Positions 36,791 to 46,088 of a stretch of 64,000 bases of DNA are shown piece after piece. The position numbers and the translations under genes are program-made. The notes under the pieces were generated by a model, which was not told where the DNA came from, searched no databases, and saw only the letters and a program-made list of their open reading frames with translations. Every line of letters begins with the position of its first letter. The stretch's first letter is position 1. Origin of the DNA: Candidatus Cloacimonetes bacterium 4572_55 (GTDB lineage: Bacteria; 4572-55); NCBI GenBank assembly GCA_002084765.1, contig NBMB01000001.1:1-64000 (forward strand), written 5' to 3'.

Positions 36791-37975
36791 CTAAAAGATC
36801 ATGCCGGCAAATGTCACCGTATTATGAGGATGAAAGGCTTGCTCATAATTGATAAGTCTGCCTGGGATGTCTGGGAGAAGCTTCAGAAAAACATACCCTG
36901 CTCCGAGCGCGTCGATATTGCGTGCGTTTTGATCTTTCATAATATCATTATAAAAGCCGTCCGGGTCGTTTTTCGCCATAAATTCCAGGGTCTCCATGTC
37001 TTCCCGTTTGATCCGGACTCGATCGATCTCATCCACCTCTTTTTGCCATCCAAACTGCGCGCCGGCATGGGTGAAATCCACGCTGGCGATCAATATGATA
37101 TTTCTGGGGTCTTGCTCAATAATCTCCTTCAGCGCGTGCACAAAGAGATCGATTTTCGGGTCTTCCTTGTCGATGAAGTTGCACAAAATCGGCAGCATTT
37201 TCGCCTGAATTCCTGGATAGATATAGTTCAGAAACAGCGTGGGAAACTCAACCGAATGCTCGCCTCGATGCGCGAGTTCGCCGTCGAGCAAGTCCCAATC
37301 CAGCTTATGGTTCAGCTTGTTCAACATCTCCATATCGGTATCCATCCCGCCCAAAGGCGTGGCGTAATTCCGGTCAGTCGCGATAAAGGGATTCCCAGTG
37401 GGATAGCTATGATTGACGCCCAGGACGATATAGCAATCCGCTTCCGGGTATTTTCTTAGTGTTTGATAAGAATGGACATAAGAGATTCTCCCGCGCTCCA
37501 CGTCGATATGCGGAACCATGAGACCTCTCACTTTTTCCGGCAAATTCTCGACGATTTTCTCCTCAACGCCCTGAAATTTGCTATCCAAATATTCTTCCAG
37601 ACTCTGATTGTCGCTAAACGTTTCCATCAGCATCAGAGAAGATCGATCCGGCTTGGACTTATATTCGTCAAAAAGATCGGCGATCATCTTGCGATATTGA
37701 TCGCTATCCAAAAAGCCATTTTCATCAAGGATTCTGATAAATTCCTTGATCTCCTCAATGGGAATGATCACGCCGTCTTGTTGCTTGGTCGCCTGATATT
37801 GTATATCCCGAGCCGTGTGCTTTCCATCAAAAAAAGTCAGCAGCAGGATATCCTTTTTTCCGACAAATATGCCCTGACCCGGCATCAGATGATCCGATAA
37901 AAGAATGCCGGTTTCGTTCTCGTGTATCACGGGAATAATCTCTATGTTTTGTCGTAACGTTGGTTTTTCTACCAT
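36791..37975 (-). CDS. MEMO-family protein (AmmeMemoRadiSam system protein B)
   Basis: A 394-residue protein. The C-terminal two thirds is a MEMO domain (GLMVPHIDVERGRISY, VLGVNHSY, HRGEHSVEFPTLFL, IASVDFTHAG), whose His/Asp residues resemble extradiol dioxygenases and metal-binding relatives. The first ~110 residues form an extra domain, perhaps winged-helix or PqqD-like (ILLSDHLMPGQGIFVGKKDI ... EIKEFIRILDENGFLD). The radical-SAM and AMMECR1 genes that give the system its name are not adjacent. ATG at 37975 has GAGAGGAA upstream. Confidence 0.92.
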   Translation of the reverse strand: MVEKPTLRQNIEIIPVIHENETGILLSDHLMPGQGIFVGKKDILLLTFFDGKHTARDIQYQATKQQDGVIIPIEEIKEFIRILDENGFLDSDQYRKMIADLFDEYKSKPDRSSLMLMETFSDNQSLEEYLDSKFQGVEEKIVENLPEKVRGLMVPHIDVERGRISYVHSYQTLRKYPEADCYIVLGVNHSYPTGNPFIATDRNYATPLGGMDTDMEMLNKLNHKLDWDLLDGELAHRGEHSVEFPTLFLNYIYPGIQAKMLPILCNFIDKEDPKIDLFVHALKEIIEQDPRNIILIASVDFTHAGAQFGWQKEVDEIDRVRIKREDMETLEFMAKNDPDGFYNDIMKDQNARNIDALGAGYVFLKLLPDIPGRLINYEQAFHPHNTVTFAGMIF

Positions 37976-38005
37976 AATTTCCTCTCTCGTTATTTCATTT
38001 AGTGA

Positions 38006-38052
38006 AGAGTCCGCAAATTACGCGGATTAAATAGATTAAATCTGCGGACTCT
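38006..38052. repeat. Palindromic dispersed-repeat copy between PorV-like and MEMO genes
   Basis: AGAGTCCGCA and TGCGGACTCT form a perfect 10-bp stem. Between them lies ATTACGCGGATT, so the two arms are copies of the dispersed repeat in opposite orientation. It could fold in RNA or DNA and may end transcription of the MEMO-side gene. Confidence 0.9.
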
Positions 38053-38071
38053 GCTGACCTTGTGGATAGAT

Positions 38072-39097
38072 TCAAAAAATATTGCTTAACCGACCTTCAA
38101 ATCGAATTTTAATTTTTATAGAGTGATAGACTTTGCTACCGCGACAATCCGCCCGATCATATTCCAACCAAATCGGAAGTTCGTCTTTGGTCAAAATATC
38201 CAACGGGAGCTGGAGACCAAAGCCTTGCGTATTGTCTTCTCCACCGGAAAAAGTCGTATGGGATCCGAATCGATAGGACAAAAATCCGCCAAAATTGAGC
38301 TCCATTCCCCAACTTTTCGCGTTTTTCTCGCCCTGTATATCCAAAAATGGCGTCATCCGCTCATAAGCAAAAATTATGCGGATTGGATGGACATCTCTGT
38401 CCAAAGAAGGGATGAAAATGACTGGCGCGATTTCGTATGCCGCGCCGTATCGTTTTTGCGTATCTGCGTTGTCCAGCCCTATTTGGTTTATGGAGACGCC
38501 CGCGCGGAACTCGTCGTCAATGTAGCTGGAGCGGAAGCGGAATATCGGGGATTTGAAAAGCATCCCTATATTCAAAAGCCAGTCATCATATTCAATCCGC
38601 AATACATCCCCGTATGGGAAGTCGGATTGAATCTTGGTTCCGGTGAAGCGATTTAGGGTCGCGCCGATCCCTATCATATTCAGGAATGCGGTTCCGAACG
38701 AGAGGGAGTAGACGTCCGTATCGCATGTATTAGAAATGTAATAGCTGTCAGAGATGTTCCCATCAAAAGTTACCTGCGGGACATAGCGCTGCCGGTTATA
38801 TCCAATGGCGACTGTTCCGATTTTTTTGAGGTGATAACTCGCGGCAAAAAACCGTCTGGGGGACCTCCCTGTGTATCTGTGGGAGTTAAAGACGCATGTG
38901 AGTTCCTGGCTAAATCCCAACACGCCGGGATTTGTCAATACGCCGACCGATAGCGAGGGCATGGAAACTTCTGTGTACGCCATACCCGCGGATCGTGCGT
39001 GCAACGGCATTGAACTGAAGAAGATATCCGAGTAAGAATTTGCGAGTAATGGGGTGGGGATCAATAAAAAAAACAGGATTTTTTGAATTAACCTCAT
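38072..39097 (-). CDS. PorV/PorQ-like outer-membrane beta-barrel protein
   Basis: A 341-residue outer-membrane protein of the UPF0164/PorV-PorQ type. A signal peptide (MRLIQKILFFLLIPTPLLAN) is followed by the typical N-terminal segment with small residues (ARSAGMAYTEVSMPSLSVGVLTNPG) and about 14 amphipathic strands. PorV/PorQ proteins help release or attach type IX cargo in Bacteroidota, which would fit the sorting tails on neighbouring proteins. No other type IX component is in the window. Ribosome site is weak (AAGG). Confidence 0.75.
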   Translation of the reverse strand: MRLIQKILFFLLIPTPLLANSYSDIFFSSMPLHARSAGMAYTEVSMPSLSVGVLTNPGVLGFSQELTCVFNSHRYTGRSPRRFFAASYHLKKIGTVAIGYNRQRYVPQVTFDGNISDSYYISNTCDTDVYSLSFGTAFLNMIGIGATLNRFTGTKIQSDFPYGDVLRIEYDDWLLNIGMLFKSPIFRFRSSYIDDEFRAGVSINQIGLDNADTQKRYGAAYEIAPVIFIPSLDRDVHPIRIIFAYERMTPFLDIQGEKNAKSWGMELNFGGFLSYRFGSHTTFSGGEDNTQGFGLQLPLDILTKDELPIWLEYDRADCRGSKVYHSIKIKIRFEGRLSNIF

Positions 39098-39181
39098 ATT
39101 TTTACCTTAATGGGTTTCGGGGAATGACTGGGAATAGATCGCCATGGCGACGCTTCAAAAACGTGGGTGACGACAAGGATG

Positions 39182-39209
39182 AGAACCTAAGGGTACCCCC
39201 TTAGGTTCT
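39182..39209 (-). terminator. Terminator hairpin sharing the AACCTAAGGG stem
   Basis: A perfect 12-bp stem AGAACCTAAGGG / CCCTTAGGTTCT with a 4-base loop lies past the zinc-ribbon gene. Its core AACCTAAGGG is identical to the glyA/gcvT terminator at 4191-4225. Confidence 0.8.
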
Positions 39210-39244
39210 TTGGTTTACCAATATTTCGTGAGACGCGTTTCAGG

Positions 39245-40285
39245 TCAGTCGTAAGAAGCTCCGCAGACCTCGCAGAACTTTGCTGCTGCGACCTTTTCAG
39301 AACCGCATCCCGGACAGAATTTGCTTCTTCCACGCTCTTCTTTTTCTCGCTTATCCTTTTCGATTTTTTTTTGCATATACCCCGGCAGATCATTATGGCT
39401 CACCGGCGCGCAGGAGGAGCATTCTTTCTTGGACGTGTTCCAGCATTTGCTGCAGACGCGTTTTCCGCATTTTTCACATTTAAAAAAGTGCGCTTCCGCG
39501 GACTTCAAGGACTTGTTAAAACTACTTCGTTGGAAAGATTTTTTCTCATCCTCTCTCATCCAGGAGAGATCGTGGGGCATTTTTCCCGACAACTTTTTCC
39601 CGAAAAACTTGAAAAATAGGGAAATACTGTATCCAATACCGGAAGGGATCGAGAAATAGTCGGGTCGATAGCCTTTCTCGCATTGTTCGCAGAAAAATTC
39701 GTATGCAAAACCCTTATCATCGCTATTATCTTTGTAATTGTCCTTAAAGGCTTTTCCCGATTTTTTCTTGATCGGGGAAGGCGTTGGAGGAGGAGTCGGG
39801 GGAGAAGGTGAAGCGTCGTGAGTCATAGAAGGCTTTATTTGGCTTTTAGGCGGTGGTTCATTATCAAAACCGATGGACATCCCAGCCGCGGGAGGAGGAG
39901 AAACAGGCTCTTTTTTCATCGGAATCGGAGGCGGCGTCACAGCTTGCTCCTCATCGCTAAAACCGAAGGAGTTTGCCGGCTCCTCAACCGGTTTAGGCGG
40001 AGCCACCTGCCTGGGAGGCTCCGGTTTTTTCCGTGCAGGCTTTATTTTTTCACCTATCAATTTTAAGGTGACAGAGGATCCGAAGTGCTTTTTAATCACC
40101 CGAGCTTTCTGCTCGCTGACCGACTTGAAAACGACAATCGGAGCCTTTGCCATAATAGATTGAATCACAGATTCCGGTTTTTTAGTCAATGTGATCAATT
40201 TTTTGAGCACAATTTGTTTCGTCTTATCATCTTTCACCGGATTCAGTATTATTTTGTAAGATCGAGCACTATCTTTTTTATCCAT
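39245..40285 (-). CDS. Zinc-ribbon protein with L7/L12-like N-domain
   Basis: A 346-residue soluble protein. The N-terminus resembles the ribosomal L7/L12 C-domain (VLKKLITLTKKPESVIQSIM ... VSEQKARVIKKHFG). A Pro-rich linker (~95-185) with PPP-type repeats follows. The C-terminal half has three cysteine ribbons: FFCEQC, CEKCGKRVCSKCW..CSSC and FCPGCG..FCEVCG. Such modules recur in FCB-group proteins of unknown role. GGAGAT lies upstream of the ATG. I infer a regulatory or binding role only loosely. Confidence 0.8.
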   Translation of the reverse strand: MDKKDSARSYKIILNPVKDDKTKQIVLKKLITLTKKPESVIQSIMAKAPIVVFKSVSEQKARVIKKHFGSSVTLKLIGEKIKPARKKPEPPRQVAPPKPVEEPANSFGFSDEEQAVTPPPIPMKKEPVSPPPAAGMSIGFDNEPPPKSQIKPSMTHDASPSPPTPPPTPSPIKKKSGKAFKDNYKDNSDDKGFAYEFFCEQCEKGYRPDYFSIPSGIGYSISLFFKFFGKKLSGKMPHDLSWMREDEKKSFQRSSFNKSLKSAEAHFFKCEKCGKRVCSKCWNTSKKECSSCAPVSHNDLPGYMQKKIEKDKREKEERGRSKFCPGCGSEKVAAAKFCEVCGASYD

Positions 40286-40339
40286 AATATCTCCAAATCA
40301 TAAAATTCAAACTTTTTAATACATTTTCACCAGGCAGGG

Positions 40340-40714
40340 TCATTTCAAGAGCTCCTGTACTTTGTCAACAATTTTTACCGGACTAAAGGGTTTGGAAATA
40401 TATTCATTTGCGCCGAACGACAGCACTTTTTCTTTGTCTTGCGGCTGCCCTTTTGCCGTTAAGACAACGATATAAATATCTTTCATTGTCGGATCTGTTT
40501 TGATCTCTTTGCAAACTTCATATCCATTTTTTCCCGGCATCATAAGATCAAGAAAAATAAGAGATGGGAGTTTTTGTCTAATTTTTTCCATTGCCTCATG
40601 TCCGTTTTCCGCGACTTCGACATCAAACCCTTCCTCTTCCAACAAAAATCCCAAGGGACCGCGAATGCTCGGATTATCATCCACTATTAAAATATGGCGA
40701 TATTTTTTTTTCAT
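40340..40714 (-). CDS. Single-domain CheY-like response regulator
   Basis: A 124-residue receiver with the full active site: D12-D13, phosphoryl-accepting D56 (LIFLDLMMPG), T86 and K108 (ISKPFSP). No output domain is present. It lies 55 bp upstream of the zinc-ribbon gene on the same strand. It is the only receiver in the window; pairing with the orphan propeller kinase at 9047 is possible but only a guess. Confidence 0.93.
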   Translation of the reverse strand: MKKKYRHILIVDDNPSIRGPLGFLLEEEGFDVEVAENGHEAMEKIRQKLPSLIFLDLMMPGKNGYEVCKEIKTDPTMKDIYIVVLTAKGQPQDKEKVLSFGANEYISKPFSPVKIVDKVQELLK

Positions 40715-40842
40715 ATTACTTATTTACAACTCCAGAATAGATAGAGCTTTTTCTTTCCGTTTTATGCGGAGAGGAGCTCTTTGTTAATCATTAATAATTG
40801 ACCATAAAGTAAGCTACCAACTAATGTATGATACAGTTTAGA

Positions 40843-40876
40843 CCTCGGGCTGTCAAGGAAAATTGACAGCCCGAGG
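40843..40876 (-). terminator. Perfect 14-bp hairpin after the PNGase gene
   Basis: Stem CCTCGGGCTGTCAA / TTGACAGCCCGAGG with a 6-base loop lies 60 bp past the stop. No T run follows, but its stability suggests a terminator or 3'-end stabiliser. Confidence 0.7.
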
Positions 40877-40936
40877 CGTTCAGGGGATACTGATATGCCT
40901 GTCTTGTCCAGATTATTTCGACCGACAAGATTTTTT

Positions 40937-43324
40937 TTATTTGAGCAAAGTCATGCGCTTTGCCTGGGCAAAATTTCCCGCTTCCAAGCGATAAAAATAG
41001 ACGCCGCTGACAACGGACTCGTTGTTTTGCCCTGTGCCGTTCCATTGCAAAGAGTGGGTTCCTGCGGGGTACATTTTATCTTCAATGAGCGTTTTGACCA
41101 GGCGACCGGTCGCGTCGTATATAGTCACGGCTACTGTGTTGGATTCTGGTATCGAGAAACGGATCACAGTCGTGGGATTAAAAGGATTTGGATGGTTTTG
41201 GAAAAGCCGATATTGCGCTGGCGAGACGACAACCTGACCATCCTCTTCGATTGAGACAGAAGGGATATCGTTTTGCCCTTGCACTGTGACATGGTCGATA
41301 AACCATCCCAGATCCGATTGATCCTCCGCTCCCCCGAACCAAAATCGGAACATAGCCGATTGACCGGCAAAATCGGACAGATCAAACCGTGCGAATTGCC
41401 ATCCATCGCTGTGGTCTGAGTATCCGGGCGTTATTCCCAGAGCCACGACCACCGGGCTGGGGTATCCGCCGACCGGATCGATCAAACTCCAAGTCTCGCC
41501 ATGATCTACGGAGATATGCACCTGACCTCCGTCCCATGTCTGAACCGCTTGATACCATTGATAAAAGCTCAATTCATACGGCGGAGCCGACGCGTCCAGA
41601 TCATATTCGGGCGTGGTCAGATATATGCTGATCGGTCCCTCGTATACGTCGTCCAGATCCGTTCCCCAACAGCGTTGCCCATGATATGCCTGATCTGGTC
41701 CCCCGGACGAGGTCGGAACGCCGGATTCCCATTCGCCTTGACCTTGAAATCCGTGATCATGCTCCTCGAAGGTGTAAATTGGAATCAGGCGGAAAATAGT
41801 CTCCAACTCCTCGCCTTCCATCACCTCGACCTCGGCTTCTAACGGCAGATAGTTCGGATGCGTTGCCCGCGCTCGGTATGTGCCGATTGGCAGATCCAGG
41901 AAGGAAAAACGACCCTCCTGATCAGATATCGTAGGCTCGACTGGCGTATCAAGCAGCATAATCTCTGCGCCGTCGAGAGGCGGGATATTATGATCGTACG
42001 CGTCTTTCACCGTGCCGGACAACGCGCTGAGAGGCAGCGGCGGCAGGATTATTTCGATATTCTCGACATGATCTTCCACGACTTCGATGAGATCGGTCGA
42101 GACGATTTGAAAACCGAAAATCGACGCGGTCAGCCGATACTCGCCAACGATCACCTCTGGAATGACAAAAGCACCATTATCATCGGTCAGAGTCACGTAC
42201 GAATAATCGCCTTCCGCTCGGACAAGCGCGGCGGCAAGCACATTTTCTCCGTCTGTGACAACGCCCTCAATCTGTCCCATGGGAGGGATTTTATAATAGA
42301 TCAAATGCGACTGCACCACGTACCCAGGCGGCGTATGTCCGTTGTAATTATAATCACAGTCAGGACATGTGACCCCGGGCTCACAGTCGGGATTTCCGGG
42401 GCGACAAAGGTTCTCATAAGGCTCGATGTCATAATCGATTACAGCCGTTTGACCTGGGGTCGCATAATTGGTCGCGTCCAGGCTCCATGGAATAACCCTG
42501 TCCCCCGGACACCAACCCGCTCGTGGATAGAGCCATGTCCCGCCCTGAGGACTGCACGGATTTTGGTCGCAATCGCTCCTCCAGAGGTAGTGGGAGAGCG
42601 TATTGCCATTGATCGAAATACTGTGTTCTCTACGGGAAAATTCAGCGGCGTTATCGGTATTTCCCTGCCCATGTCCGGTTGTGATCACGCGCAAGAGGAT
42701 GGAATCGGCTTCCGCGTCGATATCGACATGAAGCGGCGCGAGTCGGCTTTCGATCGGATCTTCGGGATCGCCAAAAGGCATCCAGGTACTCTGCCATAGA
42801 TTCGTCACCTTGTAGGGCGCGAGACGGATCGATTCTGCGATAAACTCAAAATCGATGGTGATGAGCCAGCCGTCGTCCCCGCCGATCCAGCTCTCGATAT
42901 AGTTCCGCAAGACAACGCTGTCCCGCAGAACCGATTGATATGCGGTCACGTCGATTTTCCAAGTGCATTCCCCGGGATAATTGCCGCCGGTAATGTCGTA
43001 AGGGGTGATAATTCGGGCGATCTCATAATTGACAGTGTCCTGCACCACCCACAAATAGCCGAGTCTGTCCCACGGATCGCAATCCCCGGGGTAGCTCGGA
43101 CAGCCGATGGTATAATACATGTTCACTTCCGAGTAAAACCGATTTCCGACTGGAAACAGGAACGTCTGGACATGAGGGGTCGCCCAGTTGTAAAAATCTT
43201 CGTCAAATGTGTTCACATACACAGTATCCGATAGCTGCGCTTTTACCGGAATCGCGGGTAATAATGCAAACAAACCAAGCATCAAAAAAATAAGAAAATT
43301 GGTTGAAATTTTTCGAGTTGTCAT
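40937..43324 (-). CDS. Secreted PNGase F-type peptide:N-glycosidase with FlgD-like sorting tail
   Basis: A 795-residue exported enzyme predicted to cleave N-glycans from asparagine. Order: signal peptide (1-~30), PNGase F N- and C-domains (~35-340), two carboxypeptidase-regulatory Ig-like domains (~350-515), a jelly-roll/MAM-like domain (~520-685), and a sorting tail (NHPNPFNPTTVIRFSIP ... YFYRLEAGNFAQAKRMTLLK). All three catalytic acids of the Flavobacterium enzyme have matching motifs: CDPWDR (Asp60), YIESW (Glu118 and Trp120), AEFSRREHSI (Glu206). The RAGWCPG motif is also kept. I start at the ATG at 43324, which has GGGAGGTG upstream. Confidence 0.92.
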   Translation of the reverse strand: MTTRKISTNFLIFLMLGLFALLPAIPVKAQLSDTVYVNTFDEDFYNWATPHVQTFLFPVGNRFYSEVNMYYTIGCPSYPGDCDPWDRLGYLWVVQDTVNYEIARIITPYDITGGNYPGECTWKIDVTAYQSVLRDSVVLRNYIESWIGGDDGWLITIDFEFIAESIRLAPYKVTNLWQSTWMPFGDPEDPIESRLAPLHVDIDAEADSILLRVITTGHGQGNTDNAAEFSRREHSISINGNTLSHYLWRSDCDQNPCSPQGGTWLYPRAGWCPGDRVIPWSLDATNYATPGQTAVIDYDIEPYENLCRPGNPDCEPGVTCPDCDYNYNGHTPPGYVVQSHLIYYKIPPMGQIEGVVTDGENVLAAALVRAEGDYSYVTLTDDNGAFVIPEVIVGEYRLTASIFGFQIVSTDLIEVVEDHVENIEIILPPLPLSALSGTVKDAYDHNIPPLDGAEIMLLDTPVEPTISDQEGRFSFLDLPIGTYRARATHPNYLPLEAEVEVMEGEELETIFRLIPIYTFEEHDHGFQGQGEWESGVPTSSGGPDQAYHGQRCWGTDLDDVYEGPISIYLTTPEYDLDASAPPYELSFYQWYQAVQTWDGGQVHISVDHGETWSLIDPVGGYPSPVVVALGITPGYSDHSDGWQFARFDLSDFAGQSAMFRFWFGGAEDQSDLGWFIDHVTVQGQNDIPSVSIEEDGQVVVSPAQYRLFQNHPNPFNPTTVIRFSIPESNTVAVTIYDATGRLVKTLIEDKMYPAGTHSLQWNGTGQNNESVVSGVYFYRLEAGNFAQAKRMTLLK

Positions 43325-43412
43325 TCTTGCACCTCCCAAAAAAATAGAAATTTTTAAATGCGTGGATTACAAAAAAAAACCTACCTTGACCTGAATTGCC
43401 CGGAATTGGGAA

Positions 43413-44447
43413 TCACCCATTTGGGCGGATTCCGAGCTGACCGCAAGCCGCTGAAATATCCCCTCCTCGACTGCGACGAAGGGTGACCGCGTAAGGATGT
43501 CGAGCTTGTAACTGCTGATAGAATCTGTTTTTGACAGCCGCGCTTGAGGGACGATATAGGCTCTCTTTGCGGGGATTGTATGGGATGAGATTCACCTTGC
43601 AGGGAAAGGATGATGTCAGGTCGATCAATTGATTGGCGTCCTGGATAGAGTCGTTGGTATCTCCGATCAGCACATATTCAAATGTGAGACGATTCCCTGT
43701 TTTTTTATAAAAATTACGTGCGGATTTGATCAACATCTCAATCGGATATTTTTCGTTGATCGGCATAAGCCGGCTGCGCAACCTATTTGTTGACGCGTTT
43801 AGAGAAATCGCGAGCCGGATATTCAGACCCTCGTCAGCCAGCCGATCGATCTGCGGAACCAATCCGACCGTGGAGATGGTAATCTTGCGTCCCCCGATCT
43901 GTAGCCCAGACTCGTCAACCATCAGGCGCACCGCTTTTAGGAGGTTTTTATAGTTGTGGAGAGGTTCTCCCATTCCCATGATCACAATATTACCAATCCG
44001 CTCGTCCGCGCTGAGATCGCGGTTTACGGTCACAATCTGATCGACAATCTCCGACGCGTCCATCTGACGGGTAAATCCCATCTTGCCGGTGGCGCAAAAA
44101 CGACACTTGAACGCACAGCCAACTTGCGACGAAATGCAAAGCGTTCGCCGTCGTTCATCCGGGATATAAACGCTTTCGATCAGTTCGCCGTCGGATAGGC
44201 GCAGCAGATATTTGCACGCGCCATCCTCAGAGCGTTGAATTTCTTGTATAGATAAAGAGGTGACTGTCGCGTTTTCCGCCAATTTTTCCCGTAAGGTTTT
44301 TGGCAGATTTGTCATCTCCTCAAAGCTGGAGACTTTTTTGTTATAAAGCCACTGCATGAGCTGATGCGCCCGATATGCCGGCTCGTCCATCTCTCGGAAA
44401 AAATCGACCAGTTCCTCTTTTAGCAGACCCTTTAAATTTGGTTTCAT
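43413..44447 (-). CDS. rlmN: 23S rRNA (adenine2503-C2)-methyltransferase
   Basis: A 344-residue radical-SAM methyltransferase of the RlmN/Cfr family that makes 2-methyladenosine at A2503 and in some tRNAs. The cluster motif is CAFKCRFCATG and the C-terminal catalytic cysteine lies in DISAACGQL. A long in-frame extension upstream (to 44630) overlaps the PLD gene in another frame and lacks the family pattern, so the start is the ATG at 44447. It lies 7 bp after the PLD stop and is probably translated from the same message. Confidence 0.97.
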   Translation of the reverse strand: MKPNLKGLLKEELVDFFREMDEPAYRAHQLMQWLYNKKVSSFEEMTNLPKTLREKLAENATVTSLSIQEIQRSEDGACKYLLRLSDGELIESVYIPDERRRTLCISSQVGCAFKCRFCATGKMGFTRQMDASEIVDQIVTVNRDLSADERIGNIVIMGMGEPLHNYKNLLKAVRLMVDESGLQIGGRKITISTVGLVPQIDRLADEGLNIRLAISLNASTNRLRSRLMPINEKYPIEMLIKSARNFYKKTGNRLTFEYVLIGDTNDSIQDANQLIDLTSSFPCKVNLIPYNPRKESLYRPSSAAVKNRFYQQLQARHPYAVTLRRSRGGDISAACGQLGIRPNG

Positions 44448-44454
44448 ACGTTTC

Positions 44455-45939
44455 TCACTCAAAGTGGCTCGGATTCGTAATCCGAGAGCAGTTTTTGGTA
44501 ACCCGCTGCACATAATCGGCATACGCGGCGTTAATTTCTTTTGAGACAATATAGACAGTGGACTCGTTATTTTCCTCCACTGCGGCATAGCTCCAGTTGG
44601 TGGACCCGACAACCGAAATCTCGTCGTCAATCACCAGCATTTTGGAATGGGTGGTGTATTCCTCTGGGTCTTGATAGAGCTTTGCGCCGGCTTTCAGAAG
44701 CGGTTTCAGAAAGTGCTTTTTTTCAGAATTCAGAGGACTTGTGAACTTGTCGTAAACAAAAATCACGTCCACGCCCCGATCCAAAGCGGCTACCAAGTCG
44801 TCGCAGAGGGAGTTGGTCAGACTGGGCGGATCATTTCGGTCGGTTTTGCGAGCGTAATAGGGCTTTTTGTCATAAATACGACTGTCCATCATCGCTATCC
44901 AGACGCGCTGTTTCGCGTTCTCGATAAGATCATGCACCGGCTCAAAATATTCGTCGTTATTCACCGGTACGATGCGATCCGCGTACAGTCGGGTCTTTTC
45001 ATAATCCAGAGAAAGGTTCAACTTTTCCTCTTCCTCTGGTGAAAGCGCGGCTTGCGTAAAACGCGCCTTCATATTGGGTCCAAAGACGTCAGTAGCCGTC
45101 AGGCTCAGATCGTCTCTAAATCGTTTGAGCGTGGTCCGAATGCGCACTTTTTCTCCGAGCAACCGCTCAAAACAATCCTTTTCGATAAACTTCATGGACT
45201 GGGTAATATCTCGATGCACATTGATCTCGGTGGAATCGGTCAGCACAACATCCATAGTTTTGTTTCGTTTCCCAGGACGCGTATACGCGACAGTTCCGGC
45301 AATGGTGATCAAATCGATACGCTCTTTATCAGCCTGATCCGGGTGCATTTCCGGCGCGTCAAAGGGATATTCAGGCGATGAATTTGCCAGAATTCCGTTG
45401 AATTTTTCCAAATATATCTGATAAAGTGCCTGGTCTTCAATCAAAATATTTGCCTCATTATTTTTATTAAACGCCCAATTGTTCCAATTTGCCGAACCGA
45501 GCATGAGGTATCGACCATCAACCAACACCACTTTATCATGCGTGGTTTTGTTTGGATCGTCGTAGAAGACCTTAACCCCTTTTTCTTTCAGCAGTTCGCC
45601 TACCAAACGGGTCAGCTCGCTCGTCTCTTTGTTCCAGCCCGAGCTGTCCAGAACCAGGGTCACGTCCACCCCGCGTTCGACTGCCTGAACCAGGTCCAGA
45701 AAAGCCACATTGGTCGAGCTACCCGGAAAAGCAAGGTAGTAGCGCGCCTGGAACACCATCACCTTTATCGATTCCTGAGCGTTGTCCAACAGGTCGTGCA
45801 GAACAGGGAAATAATCTCGATTATTCGCCTGTATGACAGGGATTTTTTCAGTAGCCGCATCGTCTTGTCGCTCTACTTTTTTGTTTACATTGCAGGATAT
45901 TATCAGCAGAAAGAAAGTTGCCCAGATCAGGCGTTTCAT
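44455..45939 (-). CDS. Phospholipase D-like lipoprotein with two HKD motifs
   Basis: A 494-residue lipoprotein: lipobox LIISC at residues ~12-16 (start ATG 45939, AGGGGGAA nine bases upstream). Two PLD motifs are intact, HDKVVLVDGRYLMLGSANW and HSKMLVIDDEISVVGSTNW, each with the conserved His, Lys and Asp. The family includes phospholipases, nucleases and wall-linked transferases; the substrate is not clear. Between the two halves lies an OB-like segment (TIAGTVAYTRPGKRNKTMDV). Upstream DNA has an 11-bp tandem repeat ATGATCGGCAA (about 45965-45990). Confidence 0.9.
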   Translation of the reverse strand: MKRLIWATFFLLIISCNVNKKVERQDDAATEKIPVIQANNRDYFPVLHDLLDNAQESIKVMVFQARYYLAFPGSSTNVAFLDLVQAVERGVDVTLVLDSSGWNKETSELTRLVGELLKEKGVKVFYDDPNKTTHDKVVLVDGRYLMLGSANWNNWAFNKNNEANILIEDQALYQIYLEKFNGILANSSPEYPFDAPEMHPDQADKERIDLITIAGTVAYTRPGKRNKTMDVVLTDSTEINVHRDITQSMKFIEKDCFERLLGEKVRIRTTLKRFRDDLSLTATDVFGPNMKARFTQAALSPEEEEKLNLSLDYEKTRLYADRIVPVNNDEYFEPVHDLIENAKQRVWIAMMDSRIYDKKPYYARKTDRNDPPSLTNSLCDDLVAALDRGVDVIFVYDKFTSPLNSEKKHFLKPLLKAGAKLYQDPEEYTTHSKMLVIDDEISVVGSTNWSYAAVEENNESTVYIVSKEINAAYADYVQRVTKNCSRITNPSHFE

Positions 45940-46013
45940 GGAAGCGTTCCCCCTATTTAGGTAAAATGATCGGCAAAATGATCGGTAAAATGAAGTAAAA
46001 GAATGAAAGAAGA

Positions 46014-46045
46014 GGGCGTATGATCGGCAAGCCGACCATTCGCCC
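46014..46045 (-). terminator. Rho-independent terminator of fumarate hydratase
   Basis: A long imperfect hairpin (GGGCG..GTCGGC / GCCGAT..CGCCC) lies 44 bp past the stop. A T-rich run (TCTTCTTTCATTCTTTT) follows on the minus strand. Confidence 0.8.
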
Positions 46046-46088
46046 ATAGAAAGCTCTGATTACATAACGCAGATCGCCAGTTTGCGTA

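Noticed and set aside
41858-42799. Long open frame opposite the PNGase gene
   Set aside because: Antisense shadow of a clear coding gene; no ribosome site and no family resemblance.
44448-44630. N-terminal extension of rlmN
   Set aside because: It overlaps the PLD gene in another frame, is not part of the family, and the ATG at 44447 gives the normal length.
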